Below, piece by piece: positions 1 through 11,411 of a stretch of 64,000 nt of DNA. Position 1 is the first letter of the stretch. Each line of letters begins with the position of its first letter. The position numbers and the translations under genes are program-made. The stretch is from Oikopleura dioica (lineage: Eukaryota; Chordata; Appendicularia; Copelata; Oikopleuridae). The notes under the pieces were generated by a model. It had not been told where the DNA came from. It did no database searches and saw only the letters and a program-made list of their open reading frames with translations. The DNA lies in NCBI GenBank assembly GCA_907165135.1, contig OU015566.1, forward strand, positions 1,180,501 through 1,244,500, written 5' to 3'.

Positions 1-81
1 CTCATTGTGTCGACAGGAACGATTTTTGAATCTTTTATGATTTCCCTGTCCCGAAAGTGAATTCTTCAAATCGTGAAACAG

Positions 82-1117
82 CTCCTTCCCAACGCTCGGA
101 ATCAAAATCGACAAACATCTCTTTGAAAACAACGAAATCTTATTCGGCTCAAACAACCTCAACTTCGCCTCTAGCTCTAGAATCGCCGCCGCCGTCATTC
201 ACAAAGACTTCGACAACATGAACTTAATGAACGACATCGCTCTTCTGAAGCTAGAAACGCCAGGTCAATTGGAAGCTGGTGATGAAATTTGTATTCCAGA
301 GAATAATTGGAACATGGACGATGATTTCCCATTTGCGACTGAAGCGTTCGTTGCTGGCTACGGTGTCACGAGCTTTGGAGGGTTCGACAAGCAAACGCAG
401 CTTCGAGAAGTGCGAGTTCCCCTCGTCGATGACGTCACTTGCGAAAACAAGTACGACAATCTTGGCTTTGGCAACGTCGTCATGCTCGACGACGCCACCA
501 TTTGCGCCGGCTTCCCGGACGGCTTGAATCAAGACGACAACGAGGCGGACTCGTGCCAGGGCGATTCCGGGGGCCCGCTCGTTCAATTCGACGAAGACCA
601 CGGCTACCATCAAGTCGGAATCGTTTCATGGGGCTTCGGTTGTGCCTCGACGTATGGAATTTACACCCAAGTTGGGAACTATGTCGACTGGCTGAAGGAA
701 GCGAGGAATTCTTTGGACAACTGCAGCTCGAGCTCGGATTGCCTCGATCCGGCGAAAGTTGAGTCGACGAAACCAAAACCAACAGCAGCTGTGCAAGTCA
801 CTCAATCCGGGTCGGGATCCACCCTCATGTGCAAAATGAAAAAAGGTCGAATCGAGCCGCTCCGCGCCGGCTGCCGAAACTGCAAAGAAATGAAAAAGAA
901 CAAATGCACCGGAAACCCGAATGATCCCCTTCAATGCAACGGTGTGGAAGTGCACAAAACTTGCAAAAGCTGCAAAAACTTCAAAAAGGGAAAATGCATC
1001 GGCTCCCCTTGTCGGCTCAGCTCGGGCATTGTTTCGCTACCCGCCGGATGCAAAAATTGCAAAATGCTGAAAAAGAATAAATGTGGCGCTGTTCCCGGAA
1101 AATTCACGAAAATGTAA
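82..1117 (+). CDS. Trypsin-like serine protease with cysteine-rich C-terminal tail (5' partial)
   Basis: S1-family chymotrypsin-fold serine endopeptidase, probably secreted. The visible part starts after an AG acceptor at about 81 and contains the catalytic Asp motif (NDIALLKL) and the catalytic Ser motif (DSCQGDSGGPLV), followed by the usual WGFGCA substrate-pocket strand and a C-terminal helix (YVDWLKEA). The catalytic His exon and signal peptide lie off the left edge. Beyond the normal protease end there are about 120 extra residues with three spaced copies of a CxxCKxxKKxKC pattern (AGCRNCKEMKKNKC, KTCKSCKNFKKGKC, AGCKNCKMLKKNKC). I do not recognise that tail as a named domain; it could bind anionic matrix or form disulphide modules. 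The protease call is firm; substrate and tail function are unknown. Confidence 0.9.
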
Positions 1118-1718
1118 AATCGCGACTGAATTTTTCAATTTATTTTTTTCCAATTTTACAAAAATTACTCATCCGCGCCGCCGAAATCATCGTTTCCTCC
1201 ATCATCGAAATCTCCTTCTGCAAATTCAATTTAGCGAATTTTTCCCAAAAACAAACATGAAAAAACATGCAAACAACAATTTACCGTGCACGAATTGTTA
1301 AAAAAAGAATGATGTTAGTTCTGATGATGGTTCTGATGATTGTTAGTAGCATTGAAGTTGACAGTGATTTGTGATTGTGCGATGTGAATGAAAGTTGTTA
1401 TGGATCATTTATGCTAAAAATTGGTTTAGAATCCGTCGAATTTTACCAATGTCGAACTCAGCCATTGCCATTTCCATTTCAGCATCGAGCTCAGCGGCAT
1501 TGTCGACGTCTGCATCCGCCTTTTTTCATTGGTCGAAATTTACAGTGCTCAACAAGTGCCGCATTCTTAGATTTCTGCTAAACTGACCCTTGGATCAATC
1601 ATCTCCTTCTTCATTTTCGACCAATTCCTGCTCCCCTTGATTGTCGCCTTCTTCGCCACCCTCGTCGACATCGCCTTCGGCATCATCATTTTCAACCCTG
1701 GTCGTGCTCTTGTCATTG
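1118..1718. other. Intergenic, no gene seen
   Basis: Downstream of the protease stop. Only short out-of-context ORFs on both strands and no clear splice-linked exon. An acidic (-) frame (1595-1834) overlaps the last exon of the neighbouring (-) gene in a different frame and is judged a shadow. Confidence 0.5.
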
Positions 1719-2650
1719 TCAAGCGTGGCGGAGGAACTCCATTTCGATATCAAATGACCTTCGATGCATTTTGTTATCATCAAAATTAAGGGAAGAAATA
1801 CCGTAGATTTCCGGATATTGAATGGCAAGATCAAGCTCGATATTTCGCGCCTTGAATTTGTCTACCAAGTCTGAGTACCTAAAACTCGCCATCAAAAAAG
1901 TAAAAAGATAAGTAAAAGAGCAAATTGAAAAGCCGCGTAGCGGCTTTTTTAAGAACGAAGCCGCGAAGCGGCTTCGCTTAATAAAAAGCCTCAGCTACGC
2001 GGCTTTTTCTTTGACTTTTTTGGAACCCTGACTCAGGTTTTTACATTGGCGCCCGAACCAAGAATCATGCAAGATGAACCCTACCTCAATCCAGCCGAGC
2101 AGCTAGAGACGCCAAGTAAAACTTCAAAACTCGCCACTATCAAACATCCAAGACAGGCCCACAAGCCAGCAACAGCATCGCGCGTCCGCCAAATTTCGAC
2201 AAGTCGCTCAGACTCAATGTTGAAAAGCACCAGGATTCGGGTTATCAGCGCTATTGCTGCCAAAGAGGTAAATAAACAGATGAATGCGATGAATTTTGGA
2301 TGCTTGTTTCGAGGATCGATTTTGCTTGAAAATTTTAAAGTTTTTTTTTCAATCAATTCCATTCCTTGAAAATCAAACAAATCGTTCCCGCAGAAATGAG
2401 CAAAAAGCCGAATAGAATTTCTTCCCCATACATGTAATCGATAGGATTATCGATGACAACGATAAGTCCAAAGATGACTTTAAAATAGCCCTTTTCTTTC
2501 TCGAATTAAAAAGTACCTGAGAGAGCGCCGCAAAAGATGTGGGTCCGAGCATGGCGACTTGCGCTCCATGACTTGAAATATTTCAAATCTGCCCAGGAGT
2601 GATGCCCTTCTGCCAGTGCGAGGTACTCTGTTATGATGACTTTCTTTCGA
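1719..2650 (-). CDS. CD20/MS4A-like four-pass membrane protein
   Basis: A (-) strand gene assembled from exon pieces near 2650-2530, 2500-2376, 2347-2087 and 1878-1719. The last junction is clear: donor at 2086 (AG|gtaggg), acceptor ending at 1879, frame preserved, stop TGA at 1721-1719. Predicted membrane segments in order are KVIFGLIVVI, ILFGFLLISAGTICLIF, FIAFICLFTSLAAIALIT and GLWACLGCLIVASFEVLLGV, with a cytoplasmic tail after SSCSAGLR. The pattern of four helices with a short first loop and an 'E-x-x-L-x-V-S-S' ending of helix 4 resembles MS4A/TMEM176 proteins; this is family-level inference. The two upstream junctions do not close with simple GT-AG introns of normal length and the start codon is not resolved. 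A palindromic repeat fills the last intron. Confidence 0.45.
1926..2040. repeat. Foldback element, family B, in an intron
   Basis: Inverted repeat built on AAGCCGCGTAGCGGCTTTTT and CGAAGCCGCGAAGCGGCTTCG, ending in CCCTGACTCAGG at the edge. The same modules recur at 25037-25691 and, as the CTGAGTCAGGG/CCCTGACTCAG ends only, at 16370-16440. All three copies are intronic. Confidence 0.75.
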
Positions 2651-3198
2651 TTCGGAGCGTACTTACAAGAGTTCAAAAAGAAGCAAATAGGGTCAATTTT
2701 TTTTGTTTAAAAATTCTTGATTCATGATTCATGAATCATGAATCACGATTTTTCATCAAAAAATTGGCAAATGTTCGAAAAAAAAAATTTCCCGTTTCTT
2801 ATTGGCTGGCAATAAGAATGCTGTTTTCTGATTGGCTTAGAGGGCGCCGAGATAAGATCTATGAGGATATAACAGGACATTCATTGATTTGTGTTCTAGA
2901 ACCAACAATTTTTAACAAAATAGGGGCGTCACTATGTTATTTGAAAAAATAATTGTCCCTTATAAAAAACTACCAATTTTACCATATCAATATTCCACAG
3001 ACTTTGATTGTCCCCTTCGAGCGAATTCCTATCATAATCTCTAGAACCCTGGCTCATCTCTCGGCATGTAATAAGTTTTCTTCTTTCTCTTTCTTTTGCT
3101 CGAGTCTTTCTTGCAGGAGCTTTATCGGCTTTTGAAGAAAATCGAGGGAAAACAAAGAAAAGGACCTTTGGGTAAAATATTCATCCAAATGAGCTAGA

Positions 3199-3606
3199 TT
3201 AACATTGATGCGCCGAGAGCTGCGGGTAATTATTGATAGACCAAAGAATCAAAACTCTGAAAAACATTTCTTTCTGCTTTATCGAATATTCCAACTTCGA
3301 TCTTTTGGTTAGCTCAAAAAGCCGCTGCCTTGTCTCATAATGACCCTGTTGCTGGTTGCTTCCAAAAGTGATTCTCTTTTCAGTTAGGGACTCGTTTGTC
3401 ACATCTCGATTATGCGAATTTCTAGCATTGCGAAAATGAGAAGGAGTTGACCAAGCATTTGACTCGATTTCGGTGTTTCGGAGACGGGATTGTTGCTCCG
3501 ATCTTTCGTTGTCTGAATTTTGTTTTTGAAAAATTTTGAGAGAAAAATTAGAATGAAGAGCTTTTCCCATAATTTTGGATTTTCGAGCTGAGCCATGCTG
3601 AGCCAA
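3199..3606 (-). CDS. Hypothetical 135-residue ORF
   Basis: An open frame rich in Ser, Asn, Gln, Arg and Lys, with no signal peptide, membrane segment or recognisable motif. The composition is protein-like in an AT-rich setting, but no supporting splice partner or polyadenylation signal was identified. It may be a single exon, or chance. Confidence 0.25.
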   Translation of the reverse strand: MAQHGSARKSKIMGKALHSNFSLKIFQKQNSDNERSEQQSRLRNTEIESNAWSTPSHFRNARNSHNRDVTNESLTEKRITFGSNQQQGHYETRQRLFELTKRSKLEYSIKQKEMFFRVLILWSINNYPQLSAHQC

Positions 3607-3659
3607 CTTAGGTCTTTTTTCAGAAAAATAATAGCAAAGCTCAGTTTTAACAGCAAAAA

Positions 3660-3890
3660 TCTTAGCTAAGCCTAGCTTGCCTAAGCCTAGCCAAGCTAAG
3701 CCTAGCCTAACTTAACCTAGCCTAGCTTAGCTTAGCCTAGCTAAGCCTAGCCTACCCTAGCTAAGCCTAGCCTAGCCTAGCTAAGCCTAGCCTAGCTAAG
3801 CCTAGCCTAGCTAAGCCTAGCCTAGCTAAGCCTAGCCTAGCTTAGCCTACCATAACCCTAATCCTAACCTAGCCTAGCTTAGCTTTTCGT
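3660..3890. repeat. CCTAG-rich minisatellite (about 15-bp unit)
   Basis: A tandem array of CTAAGCCTAGCCTAG-type units (an alternation of CCTAG and CTAAG) covering about 230 bp, degenerating at both edges. Nothing coding overlaps it. Confidence 0.9.
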
Positions 3891-4091
3891 AATTCCAACC
3901 TTAGCTAAGGAAACTGAGCTTAAATTTCGGTAAGCTTAGCCTTACCTAGAGCTTAATTCCAAAAAATAGGCTCAGCCTAGCTAAACTGGCTCTATCTTCC
4001 ATTTTTTAACTCAACCTACTTTGCATTTCAAAATCAAGAATTTCGCTCATTTTCTTCTCGTCTCCGTTAACTCTTTCAACGCCGAAAAAAG

Positions 4092-4384
4092 ATGATCGCA
4101 AAGCAGAATGAATTTATAAAAGATCGATCTTATAAGTAAGTCAGAAAGTGCACCTTTGTAATGAAACCCACAACTAATCAAACTTGCAGATTTTTGATCG
4201 GCGAGTGTTTACCAAAGAGTTCTCCCTTGAGGTGGGTTTTGAGGCTTCTTTGATTTATGATGGGTTTTGAGTAATTATTGTGAACAGAGAGATCCTTCTT
4301 TATCAATTTTTCTTCAACCGAATTCGCCAGGAAACACTTAATTTCGTTCAAAAACTAGAATCATCCGGCATAAGAGTGTTTTAA
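4092..4384 (+). CDS. Small spliced protein, 60 residues, unknown function
   Basis: Three exons, 4092-4135, 4190-4231 and 4288-4384, each bounded by clean GT-AG signals (gtaagt; ttgcag; gtgggt; gaacag), sum to 183 nt and give one uninterrupted 60-codon frame from ATG to TAA. The protein starts MIAKQNEFIKDRSYK, has a Tyr/Phe-rich centre (LLYQFFFNRIRQ) and ends LESSGIRVF. No signal peptide or membrane helix. I do not recognise the family; the size and basic helix recall small mitochondrial assembly factors, but that is only an impression. It is convergent with the CUB gene at 4744. Confidence 0.6.
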
Positions 4385-4743
4385 TTGCTCAATTAAGAGG
4401 ATCGTCGATTATTCTTTTATTTATTTTCTAAACATTTAGCGGAGCCCGTAAGTTTTTTTTTTAAATAATTCGCAGGAACCTAGGGTCTGTTTTGACTCTA
4501 AACTTTCTTCTTATTATTTGATCAATTTCTTCCCTGCTATTGTTTTTCCAAAGAATTTGGGAGTACAAAATAATACAATTTAAGCATCAATATCAGAACA
4601 AAATTATAAAAAAATTATATTTATTAAGGAAGCCCACAGAAAAGAAAGATTCACAGGAAAGAGTCAAGATCATGATTTGACCGACTTCAAGAACGAAAGT
4701 CAGCATTAATTTACACGCGAAAGTCGACGAAAAATCTCATCTT

Positions 4744-5713
4744 TTATTGGCAGTTGAGATGAGCCAATTTGTTTGTAAGAAGAGCACTACGTTGTCGTTG
4801 AAGTTTGCTGATCATTCGTGGTGGAAAGTAAGTCGGGTTGGCGGAGTAGTCGACACCGTCCAAGCAGACGAAGATATCGTGATAGCTCATGACAGCGTCG
4901 AAGAAGGACTTGAGCGAGTTGCAAACATTGCCATCAATGACGGGAGGGGTGAAGGATCCAGCGTGGCCAGTTCCGGCGAAATCGTTGCAGCTGCTTGGGG
5001 ATCGATCCTGGAAGTTGGCGATGATGCCCATGTACTTCATGAAACGAGTGGCTTTTCGAGACTGCTTGTTCAAGTTGGTGCTGTCATAAGCGGTGAAGAT
5101 CGTACTGGAGAGGCTGTTGAAGGCATCGGTGATGGAAGTCCAGGCAACAGCGCTCGATGGAAGAGGAACTGCGGTGAAGAGAGCGTTGAAGCCGCTGTCG
5201 ACGATGGTGTCTTCGTTAGACTTGAAAACGACGGTCAAAGTTGTACCAGTGGATGTGAGCGAGTTCCTGTTGCCTCTTCCGCAATACTTCGTCAACTCGT
5301 TGTTTCCATCGGGACCGTCGAAGATGATGGCGGCATCGTTGCTACATCCACCAGAGTACGTTTGACCTTGAAGGTTGAAGTTGGAGAAATCGACGCGGAT
5401 CTTGTAGCCGGAGGGAGCCGTGACAGTGACTCGTTGGTACTGGTTTGGTTCGTACACGCCGTTGACCCTAGGGACGGACCAGGAGGAGGTCAGGGCGTCG
5501 GTGGTCAGGGCGAGGTCGACCTTGAGAGTGGTGTCGGGGTTCCAGACTCGATCTTGTTCTGTTTGGGCGGAGGCGAGGGAGAGGATTGGCAAGAAAAGCT
5601 GAAAAAGAAATGGTGACTACGAGTACGAGTTTCTTGTAAAAAAAATTTTTTTTCGTGAAATCTCATGTTTTTTTCTGTGGCAAAATTGCTCGTCTCTTGG
5701 AACTTACTTTCAT
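4744..5713 (-). CDS. Secreted CUB-domain protein
   Basis: Two exons, 5713-5708 (just Met-Lys) and 5598-4744, joined by a GTAAGT...TTTCAG intron; together exactly 287 codons including the stop. The N-terminus MKLFLPILSLASA is a typical signal peptide. Residues about 45-150 look like a CUB domain: a tyrosine-rich strand set, a Cys pair (YSGGCSND and LTKYCGRG), the acidic IIFDGPDG turn and a GFNALFTAV last strand. The C-terminal 130 residues hold four more Cys and no known motif. CUB domains mediate extracellular protein-protein binding; partners are unknown. The microscopic first exon explains why a simple ORF scan would miss the start. Confidence 0.8.
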
Positions 5714-6805
5714 CTTTTTTTCTCTTTGTAAAATTCAGAAGAAAAAATCGATATATTTCTTATTTGATGATAATTTGCCGGCTCCTTCTAGTTTAAATAC
5801 TTTCTCGATTATCAGTTGGATGGCGCCCGCGGTGCGATAAAAATGAGTATGGATTGCAAACACGAGCTTTCTAAGCGCAATGAGTCGAATTGATGATGTC
5901 AAAAACAATGTTTTTCAAGTAACGCGCGCTTGCTAGAAAAGGGGATTATTTTTTCTTAGCTTTCGTGTTCCTGCGAAAATTCTAGTGTACAGTTTCTTAG
6001 CTATCACCGACTTGAAAATTTTTAAAGAAAAAAATTTCCAGTTAAATTTTTGTTGGTTTTTCGGATTTTTTATGTTTTTTTCGCATTTATTTTTGATTTT
6101 TGACAAGAAAAAATTTTTTTTCGAAAATTTTATTTTTTCTGACAAAAAAAATATTTTTTGAACAATATTCTTAATAATTTTTTCGAGTCGAAATTTTTTT
6201 TAAAGAAAATCCTCCACGTGGACGAGGGATTGGCGCTAGAATGTCTGTTTTGAAACGTGACTGACGGACTATTTCAGGTTGTGATTTGTTTTAGTTGGAG
6301 AATCTAAAATAAGACTTGAACTTTTTTCTTGATTATTCAGAACAGAATAATGAATGTTCAAAAATTGTCAGAGACAAAAACTTAAAAAGAGACAGTGTAA
6401 GTACCGTATTTGATAAATATCGAATGAGCAATCAATAGATTGTCAGATAGAAATGCACAAAAGCCCTCGTAATGGGCATCATTGAGTTGAAATATTGATG
6501 AGATTAAAAGAGCTGCTTCATCAAGATAAAAAAATCCGCAGTTCTCAAAGAGAAGAAACCGATATAATTCATACAAAATGCTGAAAATAAAGCCGATTCA
6601 GTCCTCTCAATGCTCAAGGTACGGAGGCCATCTCAATTTAAGGGGCTCCGGATTTTCACAAGGCAGTCACAACGTTACGTGCCACTTAAATTTTTTCCGA
6701 TCAAAAAAAAGAAAAGTCCTTTATCTATCCTACCTAAAGGATGTAAATTCAAATATCGATATGAAAATAAACACACAAAAACGGGTCGAATGAGGACGAG
6801 AATTA

Positions 6806-7044
6806 AGGGTTCGCGTCAGGAGCCGACAAAAAAAATTTGCGTGGGCGGCTACTCGGCTGCTGATTGGCCGGTCAGCCGAATTCAAACTTCTGATTGGTTG
6901 AAAATTTCAAACAACTCGACATATTTTACTTGGAAATTTTCAACCAATCAGAAGCCTGAATTCTCTTAACCGGCCAATAAGCAACCGAGTAGCTGCGAAC
7001 GAAAAATTTGTCGAAATTTATTTGTCGGTCCGTGACTCATCCCC
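6806..7044. mobile_element. MITE, family A, copy 1 (diverged, longer)
   Basis: Inverted repeat with arms containing GCCGACAAA, AATTTGCGTGGGCGGC, GGCTGCTGATTGGCCGG and TCTGATTGGTTGAAAATTTC, followed by the complement (TTTCAACCAATCAGAAGCC, AAATTTGTCGAAATTT, TTGTCGG). Same family as the copies at 26.1, 26.9, 33.9, 35.0, 37.0, 49.1 and 50.8 kb. Confidence 0.85.
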
Positions 7045-7158
7045 GAATTCTGTTGAATTTGAAATAGAAAATTTGGCAGAATATCGATCGTAACAGCTCC
7101 ATGTCAAATTTGAACCTGTTCATAATCTTAACATTTTGCCCTGTAATATAAATTCCAG

Positions 7159-7610
7159 CGTGTCGTGCCAGCAGCTCCGACGACATTCGACATCAAACAT
7201 TTTCACCAAGATCGAGAATTTCGACATCGACCCGTTCATCCGACCGCCAATTTGTTTTTTGTTAACATGGTTGACTCTTGTCAGCGGAATCTGGCTCCTC
7301 TGGAAGATCGAAGAAGACGAGTTGGTTTTCAATTATCCCAAGTTTGTTTTGAAAATAGTTTTTCTAGGTAGCTCTTTTTTGAAAAGCCCAAAAGATGAGA
7401 AATTTAGTTTTTCTTGGTTTCGGAGGCTTAGTTGTCGGAATAATTTGGCTGTTGAAAACAAATGAGCAACGGAAATTCTTCAAGAAATTTTCGAAAAAAC
7501 GTCGATCAACAGGTTCTAGCTCTTTTTCAGCATTATCTAATTCTGCCATTTTTAGCATTGAGTTTTCCAAGAGCTTCCTCACGACTTTCAACGACTCAGA
7601 TCAGCACTGA
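7159..7610 (+). CDS. Two-pass membrane protein (5' end unresolved)
   Basis: Two exons, 7159-7367 and 7408-7610, joined by a 40-nt GT-AG intron (gtagct...atttag) that keeps the frame; stop TGA is followed by overlapping AATAAA signals at about 7622. Hydrophobic helices are FIRPPICFLLTWLTLVSGIW and IVFLVFLGFGGLVVGIIWLL, the second built across the splice junction, which supports the intron. After it comes a strongly basic stretch (FFKKFSKKRRS) and a Ser-rich tail. No family recognised. The exon starts at a CCAG acceptor, so at least one 5' exon is missing; no confident Met exon was found before the MITE at 6.8-7.0 kb. Confidence 0.55.
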
Positions 7611-7619
7611 ATGTGATTT

Positions 7620-8660
7620 ACAATAAATAAAACAAAAATAAATCGATTAATTTGGGGCTAATTTGATAAAGAAAGATAAAACCGCTGCAATTGAGTGAGG
7701 GGGTAGATATCATGAAAAGATATAATTTTCTGGTTTTAACTAACTTCAAAAGCTAATATAGTGACACCCTTATTCCAAACCCCAATTATCGCTCTCTATC
7801 TCCTTAAAATGGTCTAATTTTCTGGCGATCAAAGTAGACTTATTCGAAAAACAATGAAAAATAGACAAATAAGAAACATAAAGCAGCTTGTCTTTGTTAA
7901 TTACGTTCATTAACAAAGAGCTTAGAGAATGACGTTAAAGTTTATTAATAATAAATTATTATTATTCCGTACTTACCTCAGGAAAGAAACCTGTCTAAAA
8001 TCAAGTGTTACATTTGAAATTAATTATTGAAAAAATCAAAAGGGAGGCAAAATGATCCAAAAACAAGAATCACTAGAATTTTTTCTGATTCGATTTTGAT
8101 CTTTTTTGATTGGTCAATGTATAAAATTCGAGATTCTTATTGGCTGAAATCAAAAAGCGCCTTCCCAAATTCCTGCTTTATAAAAAAAACCCGCTCCGAA
8201 AATAGCTTTTTCTGAAGGAGGAAAATTAACTTGCCAGGAAGCGAAAAGATATTTGACCGCAAATAGTTCGGCGCGTTGGAAAAATGGAAAAGACGCCTGT
8301 TCGAAGTTTTGTTTCTGGTAAAAGCTTCAAAGTTGTGTTCAACAATGTCGTTTTTCTTCGTTACAACCTGTCGCCGGCTGGAAAAAGCAGTTTGTTGATA
8401 CAACTAGATTTAAATTTCTCATCTTCGAATTTCGAATTTCAAAATCTTCGTTCTTTTCAACTTTTTTTTTCTCGATTTTCCGTAATTTTCTCGATGACCA
8501 TTTTTCATGCTTTCTTCGGTTGAAAAAAGCATGATTTCTGGACAATAATTATTTTGACAAAATTTATCTCGAATCGAGCATCTCCGACTCTCCGCGGGGG
8601 ATTAAAACCGACAGTGTTCGGAAATTGAAATTATTGGCTTGATAAGAGCTGACAAGAGAA
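7620..8660. other. Intergenic, AT-rich
   Basis: No convincing gene. An ATG at 8284 followed after about 11 codons by a GTAAAA donor-like site could be an orphan first exon, but no partner was found. A lone AGTGACACCCTTATT motif at about 7760 is a family C repeat end. Confidence 0.4.
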
Positions 8661-8661
8661 C

Positions 8662-11178
8662 ATGAAGCTTTCGCCGATTTTACTCGCTGCTGGTGCTTCA
8701 GGAGTGTTTTAAAAGATGGTTTGGTCGTTTAAAATAATTTTTTCGATAAGAATTTTCCTAAAAAATGAGCGTTCTCTATCGACCCCAGCCTTAATTTTCT
8801 AAATTTCATTTTAAGTATGACTTTTACTATAAATAACTTTTCCTCATTATCCCCAGCGGAGATACTTTTGAAGTCTTTATCCTATTCCTGATCGCATTTA
8901 ATTAAGGGAAAACAGAGAGGTCCCTGCTACTTATTCCGTGTTTTTAAAAACAACACAAGCAGCATGTTTCATTTTCTTGATAAAAACAAGAGAAACGCGA
9001 GTTCTAACCGTATTTATGGTTATAATGCCGCTTTCATTGTTCGTTTGAAGGAGCATCTTTTCGAGTTTATGGTCGTTCCAAGGTGGCTAAGAGACCAGAG
9101 ATTTTTTAATAATCGGATTCAATTTTAAAAACACATTCGATTAATAAATTGAATAAGGCACAAAGGAACAAAATCGTTTTGGCGTTGTCTTCGTAGAAAA
9201 AAAAATGTAATCGAAGAAAATTTGGATAAAGTTGAAAATTTGAGAGGAGGCTAGAATTATTGCTTAAGGGGGTAGAAACATTTTTCTCGATGTTGTACTC
9301 TAGCTACATAAAAGAAAACATCATTACATTTATTTAAATTTATTTACATTTACATATATTTGAATAAAATTTGTTTTCCTATTACGTGACTCGGAGTATT
9401 CGAGGCTGAAAATGTAAGAAAATCAAGAATTTCGTAGAGATGAGTTGCTTCTGAGCCCCATTTCTCAAAAATTTGATCATTAAAACAAAATTTCGAGGGA
9501 GATGTTCCTAGATCTAAGATGTTTCTATCTAAATATGAAGAGAAAAATAGAAAATCTAAGATTTTTTTGTCTGTAGCGCCAGTCGAAATGCGCTTATTTT
9601 CGAAAAAAGCTGTTTCTACCCCCTTAAATCCAAGACCCTTCAGATAAAATTTTTGGGGGACGGGCGGCTACGTTAAAAATTTGTAACGCTGTTACAATTT
9701 TGTAACGCCGTTACAAAAACTCAGATTTTTTACGCAATAAAAATTATTTTCCATCCCGTAATCATTTTTATTTTAGACAGAATAAGTATAACAATAAGCA
9801 GGTATACCAAAAAGTAGTTTACTTTAATTCAAGCGCGAAGCGCACACTCGTTCAATGATTTTGATTTTGAATTTTTGTAACGCCGTTACAATTTTTCTAC
9901 TTGTAACGTAGCCGCCCTACACCTAATTTTTTCTCTAGTTAAAAATTGAGAAGATAAAGTTCATAGAGTCACTTGTGTACGATTAAAATGGAATATCTTG
10001 CCAATATTTCCCCAAACACAGTCATAAACCATGAGTTCTTTATTCCACTTGTTTTTGGTATTTCGATTAATGTTGATGAAAACAATCAGGAGTCTTGCTC
10101 ATTTCTTTCTTTTTATTTTGTAAATAAAAAATGAACCAAATAATTTGTTTCCACTTTATTACGGAATTCAGCGTAATTACAATAGAAAAAAGCGCTAAAT
10201 GACCTAGAAAGCAGAAAACCTCTAAAAGAACTATTTTCTACGAAAAAAAAAACATTAAAAATCACGAGTCAAAGTTGACTTAATAAAAATGAAGGTGATG
10301 AAAAAGTAGAGTGAAAAGGTTAATTTATCTCAGCTCAATTTCGTCCTCGAAAGTTTTCAAATTTCAAGAGAAGTCGGAATTTTCGGAATTATCATTTGTC
10401 AAAAACACGCAAAAGCCGATTGCCCAGAAATCCTCAACGAAAATGGCTGGGACAACCCAACACCAGGGAAGCTCTCACCAAGCATGCGTTATCCACTTGG
10501 CCTGAGCTCCGAGCGAACTCAAACTGTCAAGTACCAAATTAAAAAGTACGGCCTTCACGAATCCGCTTATCTCGGCTTCTTGACCTTCAACGGCTACCAC
10601 TGCGGCGAGGATTTCATCAACAAGGCCCTTGTTGATGGCCGCATCAAATTGGACATTGTTGACACTCAATACGTTTACGCGTTCAATTCTACGACCAGTT
10701 ACGAGACGCTCAAGGAATCATCGCTGACTGGGCGATATGTCGATCGAAGAACTTACCAATTTGTGTACGTAATATTTCGATGATTATTTCACAAATAAAT
10801 TTTTAGCGCTCGACCTCGGCCAGATGATTTCTCTGGAAACAAGTGGGGAGTCGGGAACAACAAATGGGTCGACACTCTCAGTGTCACTTTCAACGGTCTT
10901 GACAAAGTCGAGTGGGGCGAGCGCAGCATGACCAATTGTCTTCAAAAAGTGAAGCTCGGATTCACGTCCGATGAAGACTTCACTGGACGAGCATACTACG
11001 ATGGCGAGGATTTCACCCCCTGCATCTTTCCTTCTGATAACGTTGTGACGACAACGACCCCACAAGGGCCAACGACGACGACGACTCCTCAAGGACCAAC
11101 GACGACTACTCCACAGGGACCAACGACGACAACGACTCCACAGGGGCCGACGACAACAACAACTCCAGGAAGCGGGCA
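8662..11178 (+). CDS. Secreted protein with Thr/Pro-rich linker, unknown family
   Basis: Core exons 10416-10764 and 10807 to about 11178 are linked by a 42-nt GT-AG intron. The mature protein begins DCPEILNENGWDN, runs through a Cys-containing domain of about 190 residues (FNGYHCGEDF, SMTNCLQKV, FTPCIFP) and ends in a linker with repeated TTTTPQGP units. A candidate first exon, 8662-8701 (MKLSPILLAAGAS, a good signal peptide), would join at phase 1 through a GA-AG intron and place Ala-Asp at the cleavage site; this is inference. The linker suggests another domain follows. The (+) exon at 11277-11371 and the beta-propeller at 11965-13528 may belong to the same transcript, via further GA/GG-AG junctions. 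The family is not recognised; O-glycosylation of the linker is likely. Confidence 0.55.
9266..9628. mobile_element. MITE, family E, copy 1 (TTAA-flanked)
   Basis: Terminal inverted repeats TTAAGGGGGTAGAAACA and GCTGTTTCTACCCCCTTAA. Non-coding interior. Matches elements at 46.4-47.1 and 61.25-61.65 kb. Confidence 0.85.
9655..9926. repeat. Foldback with TTGTAACGCCGTTACAA palindromes
   Basis: Outer arms GGGCGGCTACGTTA and TAACGTAGCCGCCC, with inner short palindromes of the form TTGTAACGCYGTTACAA on both sides. Probably another MITE. Confidence 0.7.
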
Positions 11179-11276
11179 GATAAGAACTCTATGTTTTGAA
11201 GCGATCCATGCTTTCCGGGGTCCTCCGGAAGTATCAAATTGCGTTCTTGAATTTGTTTTTTGAGCCCGTTGCAAGG

Positions 11277-11371
11277 TGAATTCACTCACAATGGCGATGG
11301 AACTGGTGGCAACGCTCCACAATACCGAGCTTATGTTGCAGTCAATGGCGAGGAGAACGTTGCTGCCATTG
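11277..11371 (+). CDS. Orphan exon, probably part of the secreted/beta-propeller gene
   Basis: After an AAG acceptor at about 11276 there is an open frame reading EFTHNGDGTGGNAPQYRAY and then VAVNGEENVAAIG. It fits between the TTTTPQGP linker (upstream) and the beta-propeller exon starting at 11965. A GA-AG intron from about 11372 would join it in frame (phase 2) to that exon. Support is composition and frame only. Confidence 0.35.
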
Positions 11372-11411
11372 GGATAGTGTTACAATTTTCTCGAGAAAAG
11401 ATAAGAGAATA

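Noticed and set aside
4747-5616. 289-codon (+) ORF opposite the CUB gene
   Set aside because: A shadow of the real (-) coding sequence: the (-) frame has a signal peptide, CUB motifs and splice signals.
6610-6969. 119-codon (+) ORF
   Set aside because: Runs into the family A MITE; no independent support.
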